Shown: positions 48,592 to 60,329, numbered from the stretch's first letter. The stretch: DNA of 64,000 nucleotides from Halichondria panicea (GCF_963675165.1 NC_087385.1:4760412-4824411), one strand, 5' to 3'. The notes: generated by a model from the letters alone, not told the origin. A program made the numbers and translations.

Positions 48592-50373
48592 TCATCGAAT
48601 CATCGAAATCATATCTCTATTTTTGAGCTTGATATCACGCATGGCTGGGATGATGCCCTTTTGAAATGCTATTTGGACAAGATCATCCGCTGTTTTTATG
48701 TCAGGGTATTGACGAAGGGCCCATTTGAGATACGCCAAAAATTCGTTCCAGTCCACAGATCCATCAGAATCCATATCGATTGATATGAATGCTTTCTTGG
48801 TGTCATCGCATCGGTAGCAGCCAAAGTAAGGAGCCATGAAGGCGGCGTAGAAGGAATCGAAACTTAAAACCCCGTCTCCCTTCCTGCCTGGACGTCGACC
48901 ACCCCTTCTGCGGGGACGTCTCTTTCCCTCTTTATCGTCCCACTTGTCCCAAATCTGCTTAATGTCGTCAATGAGCTCTTGGTGGTACTTTAATGCCACT
49001 TTATCGTTGGCAACTATTTCGCCCATCTCAGCGGTTAGCTTACCACCAGCTCGATCAAACAGAATGGCAATTCCTGCTTTGCTCATGTACTCTTCTTTTC
49101 GATTGTCCTTCAAGTCTTCCATGATCTTTGCCTTCATTGCGCTTCCAATTTCCAAAGTGAACTGATCATTTTCCGGAAACAGATCTTGGAGCCTGTCTAC
49201 CAACATTTCGGGAGTAGCCAGAGTTGTGATACGCACTGGAGCCTCCACACCGAAAAACTCGGCAACATCGAAATCTCCAATTCCGAGGAATCCAAACACA
49301 AGATCTGCAGCTCGATCTCCATAGATGGGCTGCTTAGGATGTGGTGCTACACCTGTGGTGATTTTGGTGACGTTGTATGCGGCCTGTCGAAAATACTTGC
49401 AGTTGTACTTGCTCAAGATCTTCTCGTTTCCCATTCGAATCAGGTTCATCATTGTCACAGTAGAACTAGCGTGACCGAGAGCAGCTCCCTCGTCACACAG
49501 GCTGGCCCATACTCCATCGGCACCTGCACTCAAGCAGTCGAGCTGGGAGGCTGTCTGGAGGTCCCATTTCTGATGGATGTGCACAAGCAGCTTGCCGTCA
49601 CTCCAACCGTTTGAATCCATTGTCCTTCGTATAGCTCCAGTCCAAGCTTCAAGCTCTTCTGGGAGGAATTCACCAAACGGATCTTCAAAAGCAAGAGCAA
49701 ACATCCGGTAGGGCTGGGGCATTCTCGCAAGGAATGTCACGATTTCGAGCACTCTTTCGGGGACTTTCGTCATTGCATAAGGGAGATCACGCATGTTCAG
49801 AAGAATGCGAGGATTGGCATCAGCGGGGTGGTTATCATGCACCCACTTGATCCATTTAAAGATGAGTTCGCAAATGTCTTTAGTAAAGACCTTCACTCCC
49901 CATTCAACGTCAGTCCCTGCGAAATCGGCTTCGAAAAAGGTGTTTGCAATACCGTACTTCAAGTTCTTTTCAAGGGAGACAGGAACGTCATCAGTATCAT
50001 AAGCTCCATCTTCGACCACGTCGTAGATTTCAGAAAAAGAAAAAAACCCTCCCATGTCTTCTTTTTCGTCTACAAGCCATTGGCAGAAATCATCATCGAT
50101 GCGAGCAGTCTGAGAGAAAGAGGCAACAATCACATCGGTCATTCCGGCTTTCTTGATCTCTTTGAATATGGCCTTTTTGTTTTCGAGGGTATGGCTACGC
50201 AGTTGACCAACTGTGCTTTCACGGAGTGAGTTGTCCAAACAGAAGAAGTCCATTGTTCGAAGTCTCTCTCGCTTTTCGACCCGAACAGTCTCAATCTCGG
50301 ACTTCATCCGTTCCACTTCTTGTTTGATGCATGCACTTGCTTGATCCATTTTTTGCCTTTTGGAAGGGTTCAT
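48592..50373 (-). CDS. Intronless DRE-TIM metallolyase-like protein with C-terminal EF-hand
   Basis: One 593-residue frame with no intron. Residues ~40-300 look like an HMG-CoA lyase/isopropylmalate synthase-type TIM barrel. LDNSLRESTVGQ near 44-55 is the D-x3-R-E catalytic motif near the barrel start, and HIH near 266 fits the metal-binding HxH. SAGADGVWASLCDEGAALGH follows, in the position of the conserved Gly-rich end. A basic linker near 490-510 (KRRPRRRGGRRPGRK) precedes a canonical EF-hand loop, DMDSDGSVDWNE, near 532-543. A weaker paired hand precedes it. The N-terminus is charged and probably coiled (ACIKQEVERMKSEIETVRVE). The substrate is unknown. ATG 50371-50373 is the first in frame. 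Calcium control of a carbon-carbon lyase is an inference. Confidence 0.78.
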   Translation of the reverse strand: MNPSKRQKMDQASACIKQEVERMKSEIETVRVEKRERLRTMDFFCLDNSLRESTVGQLRSHTLENKKAIFKEIKKAGMTDVIVASFSQTARIDDDFCQWLVDEKEDMGGFFSFSEIYDVVEDGAYDTDDVPVSLEKNLKYGIANTFFEADFAGTDVEWGVKVFTKDICELIFKWIKWVHDNHPADANPRILLNMRDLPYAMTKVPERVLEIVTFLARMPQPYRMFALAFEDPFGEFLPEELEAWTGAIRRTMDSNGWSDGKLLVHIHQKWDLQTASQLDCLSAGADGVWASLCDEGAALGHASSTVTMMNLIRMGNEKILSKYNCKYFRQAAYNVTKITTGVAPHPKQPIYGDRAADLVFGFLGIGDFDVAEFFGVEAPVRITTLATPEMLVDRLQDLFPENDQFTLEIGSAMKAKIMEDLKDNRKEEYMSKAGIAILFDRAGGKLTAEMGEIVANDKVALKYHQELIDDIKQIWDKWDDKEGKRRPRRRGGRRPGRKGDGVLSFDSFYAAFMAPYFGCYRCDDTKKAFISIDMDSDGSVDWNEFLAYLKWALRQYPDIKTADDLVQIAFQKGIIPAMRDIKLKNRDMISMIR

Positions 50374-52256
50374 TCAAGTGTTCACAATCAGGAGTTGCAG
50401 AATTGGAGGAAAGTAAACTGACTAAGGAATAGTTTTTTCAACAGCAATTTATACCAAATGCAAACCACAACAGGAATTTATACCAAATTAGACAGGAAGT
50501 AAAGGTTCACAAAATATTATCAGGTGATAGAGAGCCTGAGGTTGAGGAAATGAAGATTGCTTGTAAACCCATGTAGAGAGCCTGGGCCCATGGGCACTTT
50601 GTCACTCAATTTGCATGCTGCTGTATATTGGCACCTTTGCTCATAATTATACTACCTAACTTATAGTGATCTTGAAATGAATGCAGTCTGAACTTTCACT
50701 TTAAAACAAATTACTCAAATAAGTTGTGAGATTGCCTGCACAAGCATAGTGAACAGTCTGCATTAATTCCACTGTGCATATACTTGTGACATATAGGGAT
50801 TGCGGTGTACCGTGTATAACTTTTGCGGAAAGACCATTAGAAAGGTTTTTGCATAGCAGTATTTTTGCAGCAGCATGCATGCATGCGATAATAAATGTAC
50901 AGTTAATTGTGTATGGGTAATAAAATATTCACGGTACATGCTTATAAAATCACGAACATGTATACCTGTTATCAGTGCATGAATTCCAGTCGCTATATGG
51001 GTCTTATCCCTACAACTATCATGAGAGGTCACTTACTATTCCTTCGCTAAGCATGACTCCACTGTATATATCTACTTACCCATTATCTATTGTTGACAAA
51101 CAATATGCATAACAACTGTGAGACAGTTTGACACAAAATTTGACATTCAGAATGCACAATTAAGTAATTAGGTAGCTAGCTACAGTACATACATAACAAG
51201 TCTCACACAAAAAATAATGAAAGTTATGTTTCTTTATTAATACGCTTGACAACATGAACTCTTTGACTCCAAACGCTTGCCACAAGTGTGTGATGTCGAT
51301 ATACAACTGCAGAAAACAAAATCATGGAACTCATGAGGTGTAAGGAGAGGCTATGCAACTTTAACAACATTACTAGAGGAAAGGAGAGGGTATATGCACC
51401 CAACAGCTGTAGGAAACCGAGGGTAGCACTATATACATACTTGTACTATGGTTGCACCAAAGATCAAAGGCTTCAGTTGTAGTTTATACTACTTATACAA
51501 CCTGTCTGACCACAGCCATGGTATATGGCTGTTATACCCTAGTGTATAACTGCCATATACCATGGCTGTGGTCAAACTACATGTACAGCTAGAACTGAAT
51601 ACTGTATCCCACCTTTGCAACAAAATTGACACACTGTTTCAATTAAAACAATGACACACTACTCAATTCAATCAATATTAGCAATATTAGAGCTAGAGAG
51701 AATTCAATACAAAACAGACTACTAATGATTTTAGTCAACATAAAAAGAGCCAAGTTCGAGCGATGAATAGTTCCAAAAAGGAGGCAAATTTGGAAGAACT
51801 CCGTGAATCGAACGATACTGGTTTGTTTGTGTTGCTTTTTTTCAACTTTCAACATTGGTTGTCACAACCTGCTTATTACATTGCTGCATGGGACCAGGAG
51901 CAGTAAGAAGGGTCCAGACTGCCAAGTTTTTCTCAGACTAAAGAGACTGCACTGCACTGCACTGGGCCAGTACAGTAGGCTTGTGGAATGATATTTTGGG
52001 GTACATTTGCACTCTTTGTAGACAAGTAGCACCAGTGTACTTTCTTGAAGTGCCTTCTATAAAGATGCAGAAACACAGCCTTCACAATTGCTTGCTTGAA
52101 TCATAGACGCTTGCTTGAATCATAGACGCTTGCTTGAATCAGCCATCGCTTTTTAAAAGGATAGCAAATTCATTGCATAGCTATAGCAACAGTGACGTCA
52201 AACAGTAGTTATAAGCATATTCATTGAAGAAGCATGACAGGAAGTAGCTAAACATA
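50374..52256. other. Intergenic, no gene seen
   Basis: About 1.9 kb, AT-rich. It contains a palindrome at 51502-51576 and a short triplication of GCTTGCTTGAATCATAGAC at about 52090-52150. No spliced or long ORF with family resemblance was found on either strand. Confidence 0.55.
51502..51576. repeat. 75-bp imperfect palindrome
   Basis: GACCACAGCCATGGTATATG and its inverted complement, ending CATGGCTGTGGTC, surround TGTTATACCCTAGTGTATAAC. There is no visible target duplication. Confidence 0.85.
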
Positions 52257-52482
52257 CCGTATAGCGCGAAATTTTCGAGGCACTTATATTTCGTGGATTG
52301 GCCTCTAAAAGCCATTTCGTTGCACAATGTTCGCGGAATGACTGCTTACCGGAAGCCACGCCTTTAGATCTTGCACGTTATAGCAGGTAAAGAACGATTT
52401 TCGTGGACTTAATTTTCGTGTAGGATTGCTAACCCACGAAATCCACGAAAATTAAGCCCCTCGAAAATTTCGCGCTATACGG
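52257..52482. mobile_element. 226-bp TA-flanked MITE (Tc1/mariner-like)
   Basis: Ends are CCGTATAGCGCGAAATTTTC and its inverted complement, ending GCGCTATACGG. TA is on both sides (52255-52256 and 52483-52484). It is a relative of 19402..19605. Subterminal inverted blocks with TTTCGTGGA also pair. Confidence 0.85.
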
Positions 52483-52519
52483 TAGTAGTACAGTTCTAAA
52501 CATAGTACAAGCCAGTTAA

Positions 52520-52645
52520 ACTATGGCCTCTCGTGGTATATTTGCTTTACACGCTCGAGTAATCAGATAAACCAACTCGGCTGCGCCTCGTGGTTTATCA
52601 GATTACTCTTGCGTGTAAATCAAATATACCACTCGAGGCCATTGT
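52520..52645. mobile_element. 126-bp foldback element flanked by TTAA
   Basis: Arms begin ACTATGGCCTCTCGTGGTAT and end ACCACTCGAGGCCATTGT. They pair over about 55 bp around a short GC-rich loop. TTAA flanks both ends (52516-52519 and 52646-52649), as for piggyBac/Kolobok-type targets. Confidence 0.75.
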
Positions 52646-52691
52646 TTAACTATAACATATACTATACTACATATATATATACATAATTATA

Positions 52692-52870
52692 TATACTACA
52701 GCTGCCTGGGTAAAGATGACATTTAATACCAAGAGGGAATTGCACACTACATGTGTAGGAAGCAGATGGGTATATTATGCACTACGGAATGTACTATACA
52801 GCTGCCTGGGTAAAGATGACATTTAATACCAAGAGGGATGCATTGCACACTACATGTGTAGGAAACAGAC
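52692..52870. repeat. Two tandem units of about 100 bp
   Basis: CAGCTGCCTGGGTAAAGATG to CACTACATGTGTAGGAA occurs at about 52700 and again at about 52800, with minor differences. Confidence 0.85.
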
Positions 52871-52913
52871 AGGGTGCACTAGGTGGAATGCACTATGGAA
52901 TGCAATTACTTCA

Positions 52914-53205
52914 GCCTACAATCAGATATGTCCTCAAACATAGTGACCCAAACTGGCTTCATAGGAACCAGTTACCATGCCATCAACCTACAATCAGATA
53001 CCTTCTCAAACATAGTGACCCAAACTGGCTTCATAGAGGATAAAGGAACCAGTTACCAATGCCATCAACCTACAATCAGATACCTTCTCAAACATAGTGA
53101 CCCAAACTGGCTTCATAGAGGATAAAGGAACCAGTTACCAATGCCATCAACCTACAATCAGATATGTCCTCAAACAAAGTGACCCAAACTGGCTTCACTG
53201 TCATA
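52914..53205. repeat. Minisatellite, about four 70-82-bp units
   Basis: The unit contains CTACAATCAGATA, AAACATAGTGACCCAAACTG and GAACCAGTTACCAATGCCAT. Degenerate units reappear at 54110-54160 and 54690-54770, on the far side of a large inverted repeat and a MITE. The array has therefore been interrupted by insertions. Confidence 0.88.
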
Positions 53206-53226
53206 AAAATTATTACCAGACCAGGG

Positions 53227-54113
53227 ATACAGACAATTGCAAGTTGGTTGTCCAGGTGAAGTGCAGTGTTGATTTGTATAGTAATTAGCCCAATATTAGG
53301 GTGACCACAGTGTTTTTGTTTGAGTCTCTAGGAATTGGCTAGCTTGAAAATGTTGAATGTTGCTTGGATAGCTAGCTAGGATTAGCCTCCTTTGCGGGCC
53401 CTCAATAAGAATTAAGAATGGAGAAGAATGGAGAAAAGAAAGAAGGAAGAGACAAAGAAAAAGGAGATCTCCTTTTTCTTTGTCTCTTCCTTCTTTCTTT
53501 CTTTGTTCCTCTAATTCGTTACGTATTTTGAACTATTGTGACAAAGAACAGAAAAGGAGAGCCTAGGCTAAGCTAGGATTATGCCCAAAGCAATTTCAGA
53601 TGATTTGATTTGCTGGAGAAACGTTCCCAGTATATGATTATACAACATAGTACCAAGGGCGTATAAAAGAAGAGAGGGCATGCAACTCCACTATCAGTAC
53701 ACGTAGCTAGCTGAGTTCATGGGCGGAGGAATGTGTGCATTTGCATAAAGTGCTAAAAATAGAAATTTCTATTTTTAGCATTTCATGCACAATCATGCAC
53801 ATTCATCCGCCCACGTTTGAACTATGCTCATATAGGAGTTGCATGCCCTCTCTTCTTTTATATGCCCTTGATAGTATGTTATACGTTCAACTGTTTCACA
53901 CAGACATAAAAGTACTTTGCCACTTTTTGATTGAAGTAAAGCCTCTATATAATCCTCCACCTTACAAATCTGAAATTGCATTGGCCATGATCCTAGCTAG
54001 CTATCCAAGCAACATTCAAAATTTGCTCTAATAAAAACACTATGGTCACCCTAATTGGGCTAATTACTACAGTGCAATTCAACACTGGACAACCAACTTG
54101 CAATTGTCTGTAA
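53227..54113. repeat. About 890-bp imperfect inverted repeat
   Basis: Outer arms: ACAATTGCAAGTTGGTTGTC at 53232 is mirrored at about 54080-54105. Inner arms: AAGAGAGGGCATGCAACTCC at about 53670 is mirrored at about 53835-53855. The centre is GCTAAAAATAGAAATTTCTA at about 53755. The left arm has an extra block of about 200 bp that itself contains a purine/pyrimidine palindrome (about 53425-53505). It could be a large foldback transposon inserted in the surrounding minisatellite. The short ORFs inside are not credible genes. Confidence 0.82.
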
Positions 54114-54171
54114 AGGAACCATCACACTAGTGACCAAAACTGGCTTCATAGGTTACCAAGGTTGCATAGAC

Positions 54172-54673
54172 CATAGATAAAGTAGAAGCTAGAGGGATTG
54201 GAAACGGAAGTGAGTCACGTGATGTTTTACAATGAAGTCTACGTAGTGGCTCTGGGACCATCCGTGTATCTCTTCATAACTCCCGCAAACGCCCGGGAAA
54301 CATATTGTGTCCAATGCATATATCTCAGAGCTACTCCCATTACTGAGTCACATGCCCCCTGATGGAAGAAAATATAATCTCGATTGTCGTGAAGTAGCTA
54401 GAGGTACACAGTCATGCTTGTGTTCCTATAGTACCTATGATATAATCCAGGAGCCCATAAATAAGAGAAGGAGCGGCTAACTTCAACGTATGCTCGGGGA
54501 TCACTGTGTCCCAAATGCATGGCCTCAAGTATGAGATGAAAGTTGATGTTTAGCAGCAAAACTGCTCGTGACAGCAAACAATTCTTATGAATTATTCATG
54601 TTTAGCCCTCGTGTTAAAAAGTAAAACCGCGGAGATACACGGATGGTACCTCGAGGGTACTTCTGTTTCTATG
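54172..54673. mobile_element. 502-bp TIR element, 7-bp TSD (partner of 3439-3974)
   Basis: It starts CATAGATAAAGTAGAAG and ends CTATG. CATAGAC is duplicated exactly (54165-54171 and 54674-54680). Internal sequence parallels the HELQ-intron copy (GTCACGTGATGTTTTACAAT; CTCGATTGTCGTGAAGTAGC), with indels. Confidence 0.82.
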
Positions 54674-55244
54674 CATAGACCAGGATGAAGGAAACCAGTT
54701 ACCAATACCTTCAACCTACTATTAGATATGTCTTCAAACAAACTGGTTACCAAGGTTGCATTGACCCAGAGGAGACTGGAACCACTTGACCTTAGGTCAC
54801 TAATTGAATTTCTCCAAACTTCTCTTGCAGCCTACTTCTAACCTAGTTTTTAGTGTCTGCTAGTACAGGGGGGGGGGGTCAAATTTTATTTTTGCCAATT
54901 TTGCTCAGAACCAGAGATACAAGTCTCAAAGCTAGCTGTGTGTTGACCTCGATAACAAGCCGCTCATGATATCGAGGCTAGTACAAGAGCAAGACTTTTA
55001 AAAATAGGCTTGAAGTAGTCTGCAAGAGAAATCCAATTAGTGACCTTAATTAGCTAAGGTGAAGTTCCATACATATGTCCCCAGGTTACCACTTGCATTG
55101 ACATATACATGTATATATCAGCACATCCAAAGTTCAATAGGTTAATTCTAATGTGGTAATTCTCATGTAAAAAGCTGTCAGTTAAAATTTTGCTCACTAT
55201 CATTGTGTAAATTGAGCAACTCACAAGAATGAGAAACTCACAAA

Positions 55245-56430
55245 ACTAGAGCACTAAAGTGCAAACCCTTGGCTGGTGACATGATAATAAAGAAACCAGA
55301 GGAGTGATATAAAATGCAGTGCATGTAGCATGTACAGCTGTTTGCATAGACCTTGCAAAATACTAAATTCACTGCATTACCACAAAACTACCATACAATG
55401 TTGCTATGCAAACAAAAAGTATTGGGTACATTCACATTCATAAAAAGTGAGCAATGTTGCATGACTTCAAGAAATAGACTACATGGAGAGTCATAGAACC
55501 AGGAGGATTTAAAGTAGAGAATGGTCTACCAACGCCTTATGCTGAGACTTGTGCTGTACGAAAAATGTTTACGCTAAAGAGCCTACTAACTTGCTCACTG
55601 CGGTATACCGGTTTTGACCATCAAGTCCGAACATATTTCTCTACTAGATTAGCACCAAACAATATTTTGTGATCTGTTAGTGTTTAAGGTACTTCGTACT
55701 AACAGTTTCTTCAGCCTGAAACTTCAAGCCTCACCATAATTATGTGAGTTTCCATACCACCAAGAGTAGATAAAAGCATCTACTCTTGATATAATTTATA
55801 CCACCTTATATAGCAGGTATTTTTCGAGGGTCTACTCAAAAAGTACCCGTTATACAAGTTCTAGAAACCATTATTGCTCAGGACTGCATGTTGTTTGCAT
55901 AGCAACATTGTATGGTGATTTGTGGTTTTGTGGTAATGCAGTGAGCTGATTTAGTATTTTGCAAGGTCTATGCAAACAGCTGTATGAGCAACTCAAGAGC
56001 AATAAAACTAAACTAACAATGTACATGCATGAGACATGCACTGTGGAGACTGGGATCACAGCAAAGAAGCCTGGAGTCTTAAACTTAGAGAAGTATGGCT
56101 CCTGCCAAGCTGGAATATAGGATCCAGAGTCAGTCAACAACCAACTCATCTACTTATGACCCTATTCAATTGTTCCTGGTACGAATCACTTCAGCTGCAA
56201 ATACGTAGTCAAGGCCACGTGTAGCTAGCTAGCTGCCAACGTGCAAGTTTAAGCTTCTTAGCTTTTGCTCGCTTTTATTCAACAAAGAAGCTCTAATCAA
56301 AATCTGCCACTATTAAAACTAATAACTTGTTGTGTGAAGACTATCCACGCAGCGCTGTGACATCCAGGTGAGTAGACTCAACAAACAAACCAACAGACTA
56401 CTATACCCGTGGCTGCCCACGCGTGCCTCG
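55245..56430. repeat. Dispersed repeat, copy 2, with internal insertion
   Basis: Both ends match 18370..19045 (CTAGAGCACTAAAGTGCAAA at 55246; GATCACAGCAAAGAAGCCTG at 56052; GCCGCCC-like end near 56420). About 700 bp of unrelated sequence interrupts it between about 55330 and 56000. TGCATAGACCTTGCAAAATA near 55345 is mirrored near 55960, so the interrupting block is itself an inverted-repeat element. Confidence 0.7.
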
Positions 56431-56438
56431 GGAAACTA

Positions 56439-56834
56439 CAGGGTTTTGCAGAATCGTTGCAACATTAACACAATAGAGTGGAGGGTTGAGTGTTCTGGGT
56501 AAACGAATTTTTATTTAAGGCTAAATCAAGTCCGCGCAATCAAATGACAATTTAAGTGCTGTTAGTGCTAAATTGGCTGGCCCTCTTTTTCATCACATTT
56601 GTCCTTAAAAACTCATACTTGTACCATTTGACACATATCAATGTATGAATTTGCTTGCAATTCGCAAATAAATTATGTATTACTATTAGAGTAGTGGCGG
56701 ATCCAGGGGGGTCTTACCCGAAATTTTGAGCCCGTTAATAATAGGTAGCTATTAGCTGTGGTTTCCATATATATAAGGAACGCTCAACCCTTAACACTTT
56801 TTTGTTGATGTTGCAAAGATTCTGCAAAAACCTG
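56439..56834. mobile_element. 396-bp TA-flanked TIR element
   Basis: The left end CAGGGTTTTGCAGAATCGTT and right end GATTCTGCAAAAACCTG are inverted, and pairing extends inward through GGGTTGAGTGTTC. TA flanks both sides (56437-56438 and 56835-56836). A fragment with the same end is at about 58557. Confidence 0.75.
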
Positions 56835-58164
56835 TATCATAACATGATTATAATAACATTTATAGTCTCAGCTTAGCAGCACAAACTACCAAGGTAACAG
56901 ACTAACAAAGTTTAACAGTTCCACTGACACATTAGCAAATTACCTTCCAAACACTGGGAATTGGCACCTCTCACATACTCAGTAATTATCAGTACACAAA
57001 AAGGATTGAGATTAAAATTTGCAAATTTGACCAAATTCCATGGATTATAATTTATAGCCCATGATCAAAGGCAAAACATTACAAATTATGGCAGAATTTA
57101 AGCATCATTTGAAAGGTCTCTGTTTCAGTTCTATGAATTAATTTTGCTCCTGGAAACTAAATCAGAATTATGATAAAAGGATGTAGTATCTCCAGTCCTG
57201 GTGTCTATTTCCAGGTAATAGCTAATATTTAATTGTCCTGGAAGCTAAATGTACCACATAAGAGGAAAACAAGTGGTGGAAGCTTAGACTCCAAGCCAGC
57301 CATTTTCTTTAATTGGGCTGGGTGCGTGGGAGGAAAGCTCCTAGTTAAGCTCCTAGTTAGATCGCAAAGGGTCAATTTTTCTGCTGATTTGGCCGCAAAA
57401 TATATACGTATAGCTTTATGTGGTAATATGGAAGCCTGGCTAGTACCACATCCAGAGAGTCTAGCTTCCATTAGACTGCAAGGATCATGGTATTTTCCAG
57501 TACTAATTTAGGTTTTGGCGATTTTGATTGTTTTTGTTATTGATCAACCTCCGCAAAGTTCGCATAAAAATTATGTTTGATGCTCGCAAAACATACATTC
57601 TAGTAATACGGTAATCAGGAGTACATAAATATGCAATTATACACTTTTTCACTGAATAATTTGCATGCAGGGGATGGTGCAAAAAAGTGCATATTAATGG
57701 GGTCTGCTTCATGCCACAGTGCAGCTCTCACACACATGTGGGGCAGAGGCTTGTAACAAGTGAGATAGTTGACTAGCACACCTAGCACACACTTACACAT
57801 TCTACACATTGTCATTCATTGTCGAAGATCAAAAGAATGTAATTGCATTCAACAGGTTCTCATGTCCAATGAGCTAATTTGTTCCTGGAGGCTAAATGTA
57901 CCACAACATCCTGTAGCACAGCCAGCAGCACTTTAAAGTCTACACATCAAAAGAATGTAATAGCATTCATCTACTTAATTATGAGCATCACTTATGGCAA
58001 ACATAGAACATTTTGTGAGGGTTGATCAATTCCCAACAATAAAATTGCAAAACCTAATCAGTACTAGTAAATGCACCCACAATGCAATAGTTAGATGCAA
58101 TGGGTCAATTTTTCTGCTGATTTGGCTTATTTGCAAAGGGTTTTTCATCTGCAAAATATTCTTA
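56835..58164. other. Intergenic, no gene seen
   Basis: AT-rich sequence with scattered repeat fragments. The block AGCTAAATGTACCACA appears at about 57242 and again near 57889. ORFs here have no family resemblance or splice context. Confidence 0.5.
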
Positions 58165-58452
58165 GCAGGGTTTCATACAGAGGTAGGGGTACCCCGGGAT
58201 TTCCCCCCCCCTAGACAAAGTTCCCCCCCCCTGACAATTCCCCAACTTATGATGTAATAAAATCATTAGTTTACACAATAAACTAAAATTGAATTCTACG
58301 ATTCTTTTCTATCTAAAATCTACCAGAATGCACCACAGAGCACCGTTTTTTCAAATTTTCCCAGGGGAGGATGCCCCCGGATCCCCCTACGTTGTGCCGA
58401 CCGAAACCTGCCGTTTCCCCCCCCTAGCAAAAAATCCTGTATGAAACCCTGC
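58165..58452. mobile_element. 288-bp PIF/Harbinger-like MITE, TTA target
   Basis: Ends are GCAGGGTTTCATACAG and its inverted complement CTGTATGAAACCCTGC. TTA flanks both ends (58162-58164 and 58453-58455). The interior has long C and G runs. It is a relative of 36029..36186. Confidence 0.85.
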
Positions 58453-60329
58453 TTAGTGTTAACCCGTAACAAGGGGGAGTCAGTGAGATAGATACTGTGT
58501 TAGAGTGCTTATAACATTGCAAAAATAAGATCACAAAATAATACAGATCACAAAACAGGGTTTTGCAGAATCCTTGCAACAAGGCTAAACAGACACAGCA
58601 ATGACTTCTATATAAAAATATATCTTCTTAAAACTTCATGCTTGTACATATTTTGACAAATATTTTGTGCTGCTACAAATCCGCCAAAATTAGTACCCTA
58701 AAAATTGAAAACGCCAAAATTACTACCCATCTATAATAGTAACAATAAGGTACATGTAGTGTTATTGGCAATTCTTGCATATTTGCTGACTCAACATGTA
58801 GGTCAATTAACTTTTACATAACAATCACGTGCTACGATTATTGTCAAGTCAGCAAATATGAGTAGCTACGTTGATGCTCAATGCAGTGACCTTATACCTG
58901 AGATAACAGGCTTGCTACATAGAAGTGATCTTGCAATTGCCCTGTTGGCTTAGAATTCTACAAATGCTGTATCTGAACATAATTATTTGCTGGCTCAGCA
59001 AAAATTGCCAACGCAGTGTCAGGGCTCTGCAGTGTCTGCATGAAGCCATCAAAGCGTACTAACACTTGGCCCTTGTTAATTATATCGAGCTGGGGGAATA
59101 TTCTGTGCCAATTACATTATAATTTTAATTGCTCCTGCATGTTATACCTCCTCTGGGTCTACCTACTACTCCAAACTTGATCAACCAAAACCTTGATTAC
59201 GTCAGTTTGTACAGTGTAGTGATACCATAGTGATACCATGGTGATACATTCCATTGTAGTTTTAACAAATTTTACTGATTTCACTGCACATGGGCCATGG
59301 GCACTATGGTGTTGCTGATAGCAGAAGAAGCTAAACGCTCAGCAGTTTAGCTTAATTAGCAGTACAGGTGTCCACTGAAGATGGCAGCTGCATTATGTCT
59401 AAGACTATTAAGAGCTCTGAAGCAGAGGAGGGAAACCACATGACCTTAGCTAATTTCAGGTGCCGAATTAGATTTCTATTTTATTTTCGTCAATTTGCTC
59501 AGAAGTCAGTATTTTATGCTGGCCTCATACCATATACCTCATACCTCATACGTGGCTTGTTCTCGAGGTCAATGCACAAAGCTGGTCTCGAGAGCTAGGG
59601 ACATCAGGTGTTTAGATAATAGAGGCTCAATTGTACCCCAAATTGTATTATTATCATACCAAGTGAATACCTACTTGTACAGCCACTGACAAGCCACAAG
59701 GGTCTTCAGCTAGAAAATTGGCTGATTAGTTCCTAGAATTCCTGTAAGTGAATGCCCACACACAGACCACTTAGTGCATGCCATAACACAGCTGGAATAA
59801 TTATTGGTCAATTATATAATTATAGAGCCTAGTAGTTCCTAGGATTTCTGTAAATGGATTCCCAGGAAAGTTCAACAAGTTGAGTGTTTTTGTGTGGGAG
59901 TTAAAATTACTCATACAAGAATGAAAACATGCAGTGGGCATTAGGTGTAGTAGGTAGGAAATCTACCTTCCGGTTTTACATCTCACAACTCACATGCACA
60001 ACCAATAACCAGAGTGTTGTACAAAATCAGTAGTACCTTAAGGTGACATATTTTCGCGTGTATTAATTTCTGCTATTTCTGCGAATGAGAGTAAAATCGC
60101 AAAAAATAGTACTCGCAAATAATTGGCCGCCCTCTTGTTCAGATTGACATTTCACAAAAAAATTATACCAGCAAATTGTACAAAACTGTAAAAACGCAAA
60201 AAAATCTACCATTATATATATATATAATGAACATGGAAACCTAGCAGCAACTAACAGAGGGCAATGAAACTAATCAGATTTACTATGACAATTAAGGCTT
60301 TGAAAACGGCAGTGGTGGTGCATGGTCAG
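58453..60329. other. Intergenic, no gene seen
   Basis: About 1.9 kb with a short inverted pair, GCATATTTGCTGACT and AGTCAGCAAATATG (about 58777 and 58847). There is also a triple GTGATACCAT repeat near 59219-59245. No supported gene on either strand. Confidence 0.5.

Noticed and set aside
52914-53288. Array resembling a CRISPR because of regular direct repeats
   Set aside because: Units of 70 to 82 bp are similar along their whole length, with no short repeat/unique spacer pattern, and the genome is animal.
53735-54031. 98-codon ORF in the intergenic region
   Set aside because: It lies wholly in the right arm of a large inverted repeat, has no family resemblance and no splice context.
57229-57815. 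Several overlapping ORFs of 60 to 92 codons
   Set aside because: They are AT-rich, overlap on both strands and include dispersed repeat fragments. Nothing supports translation.
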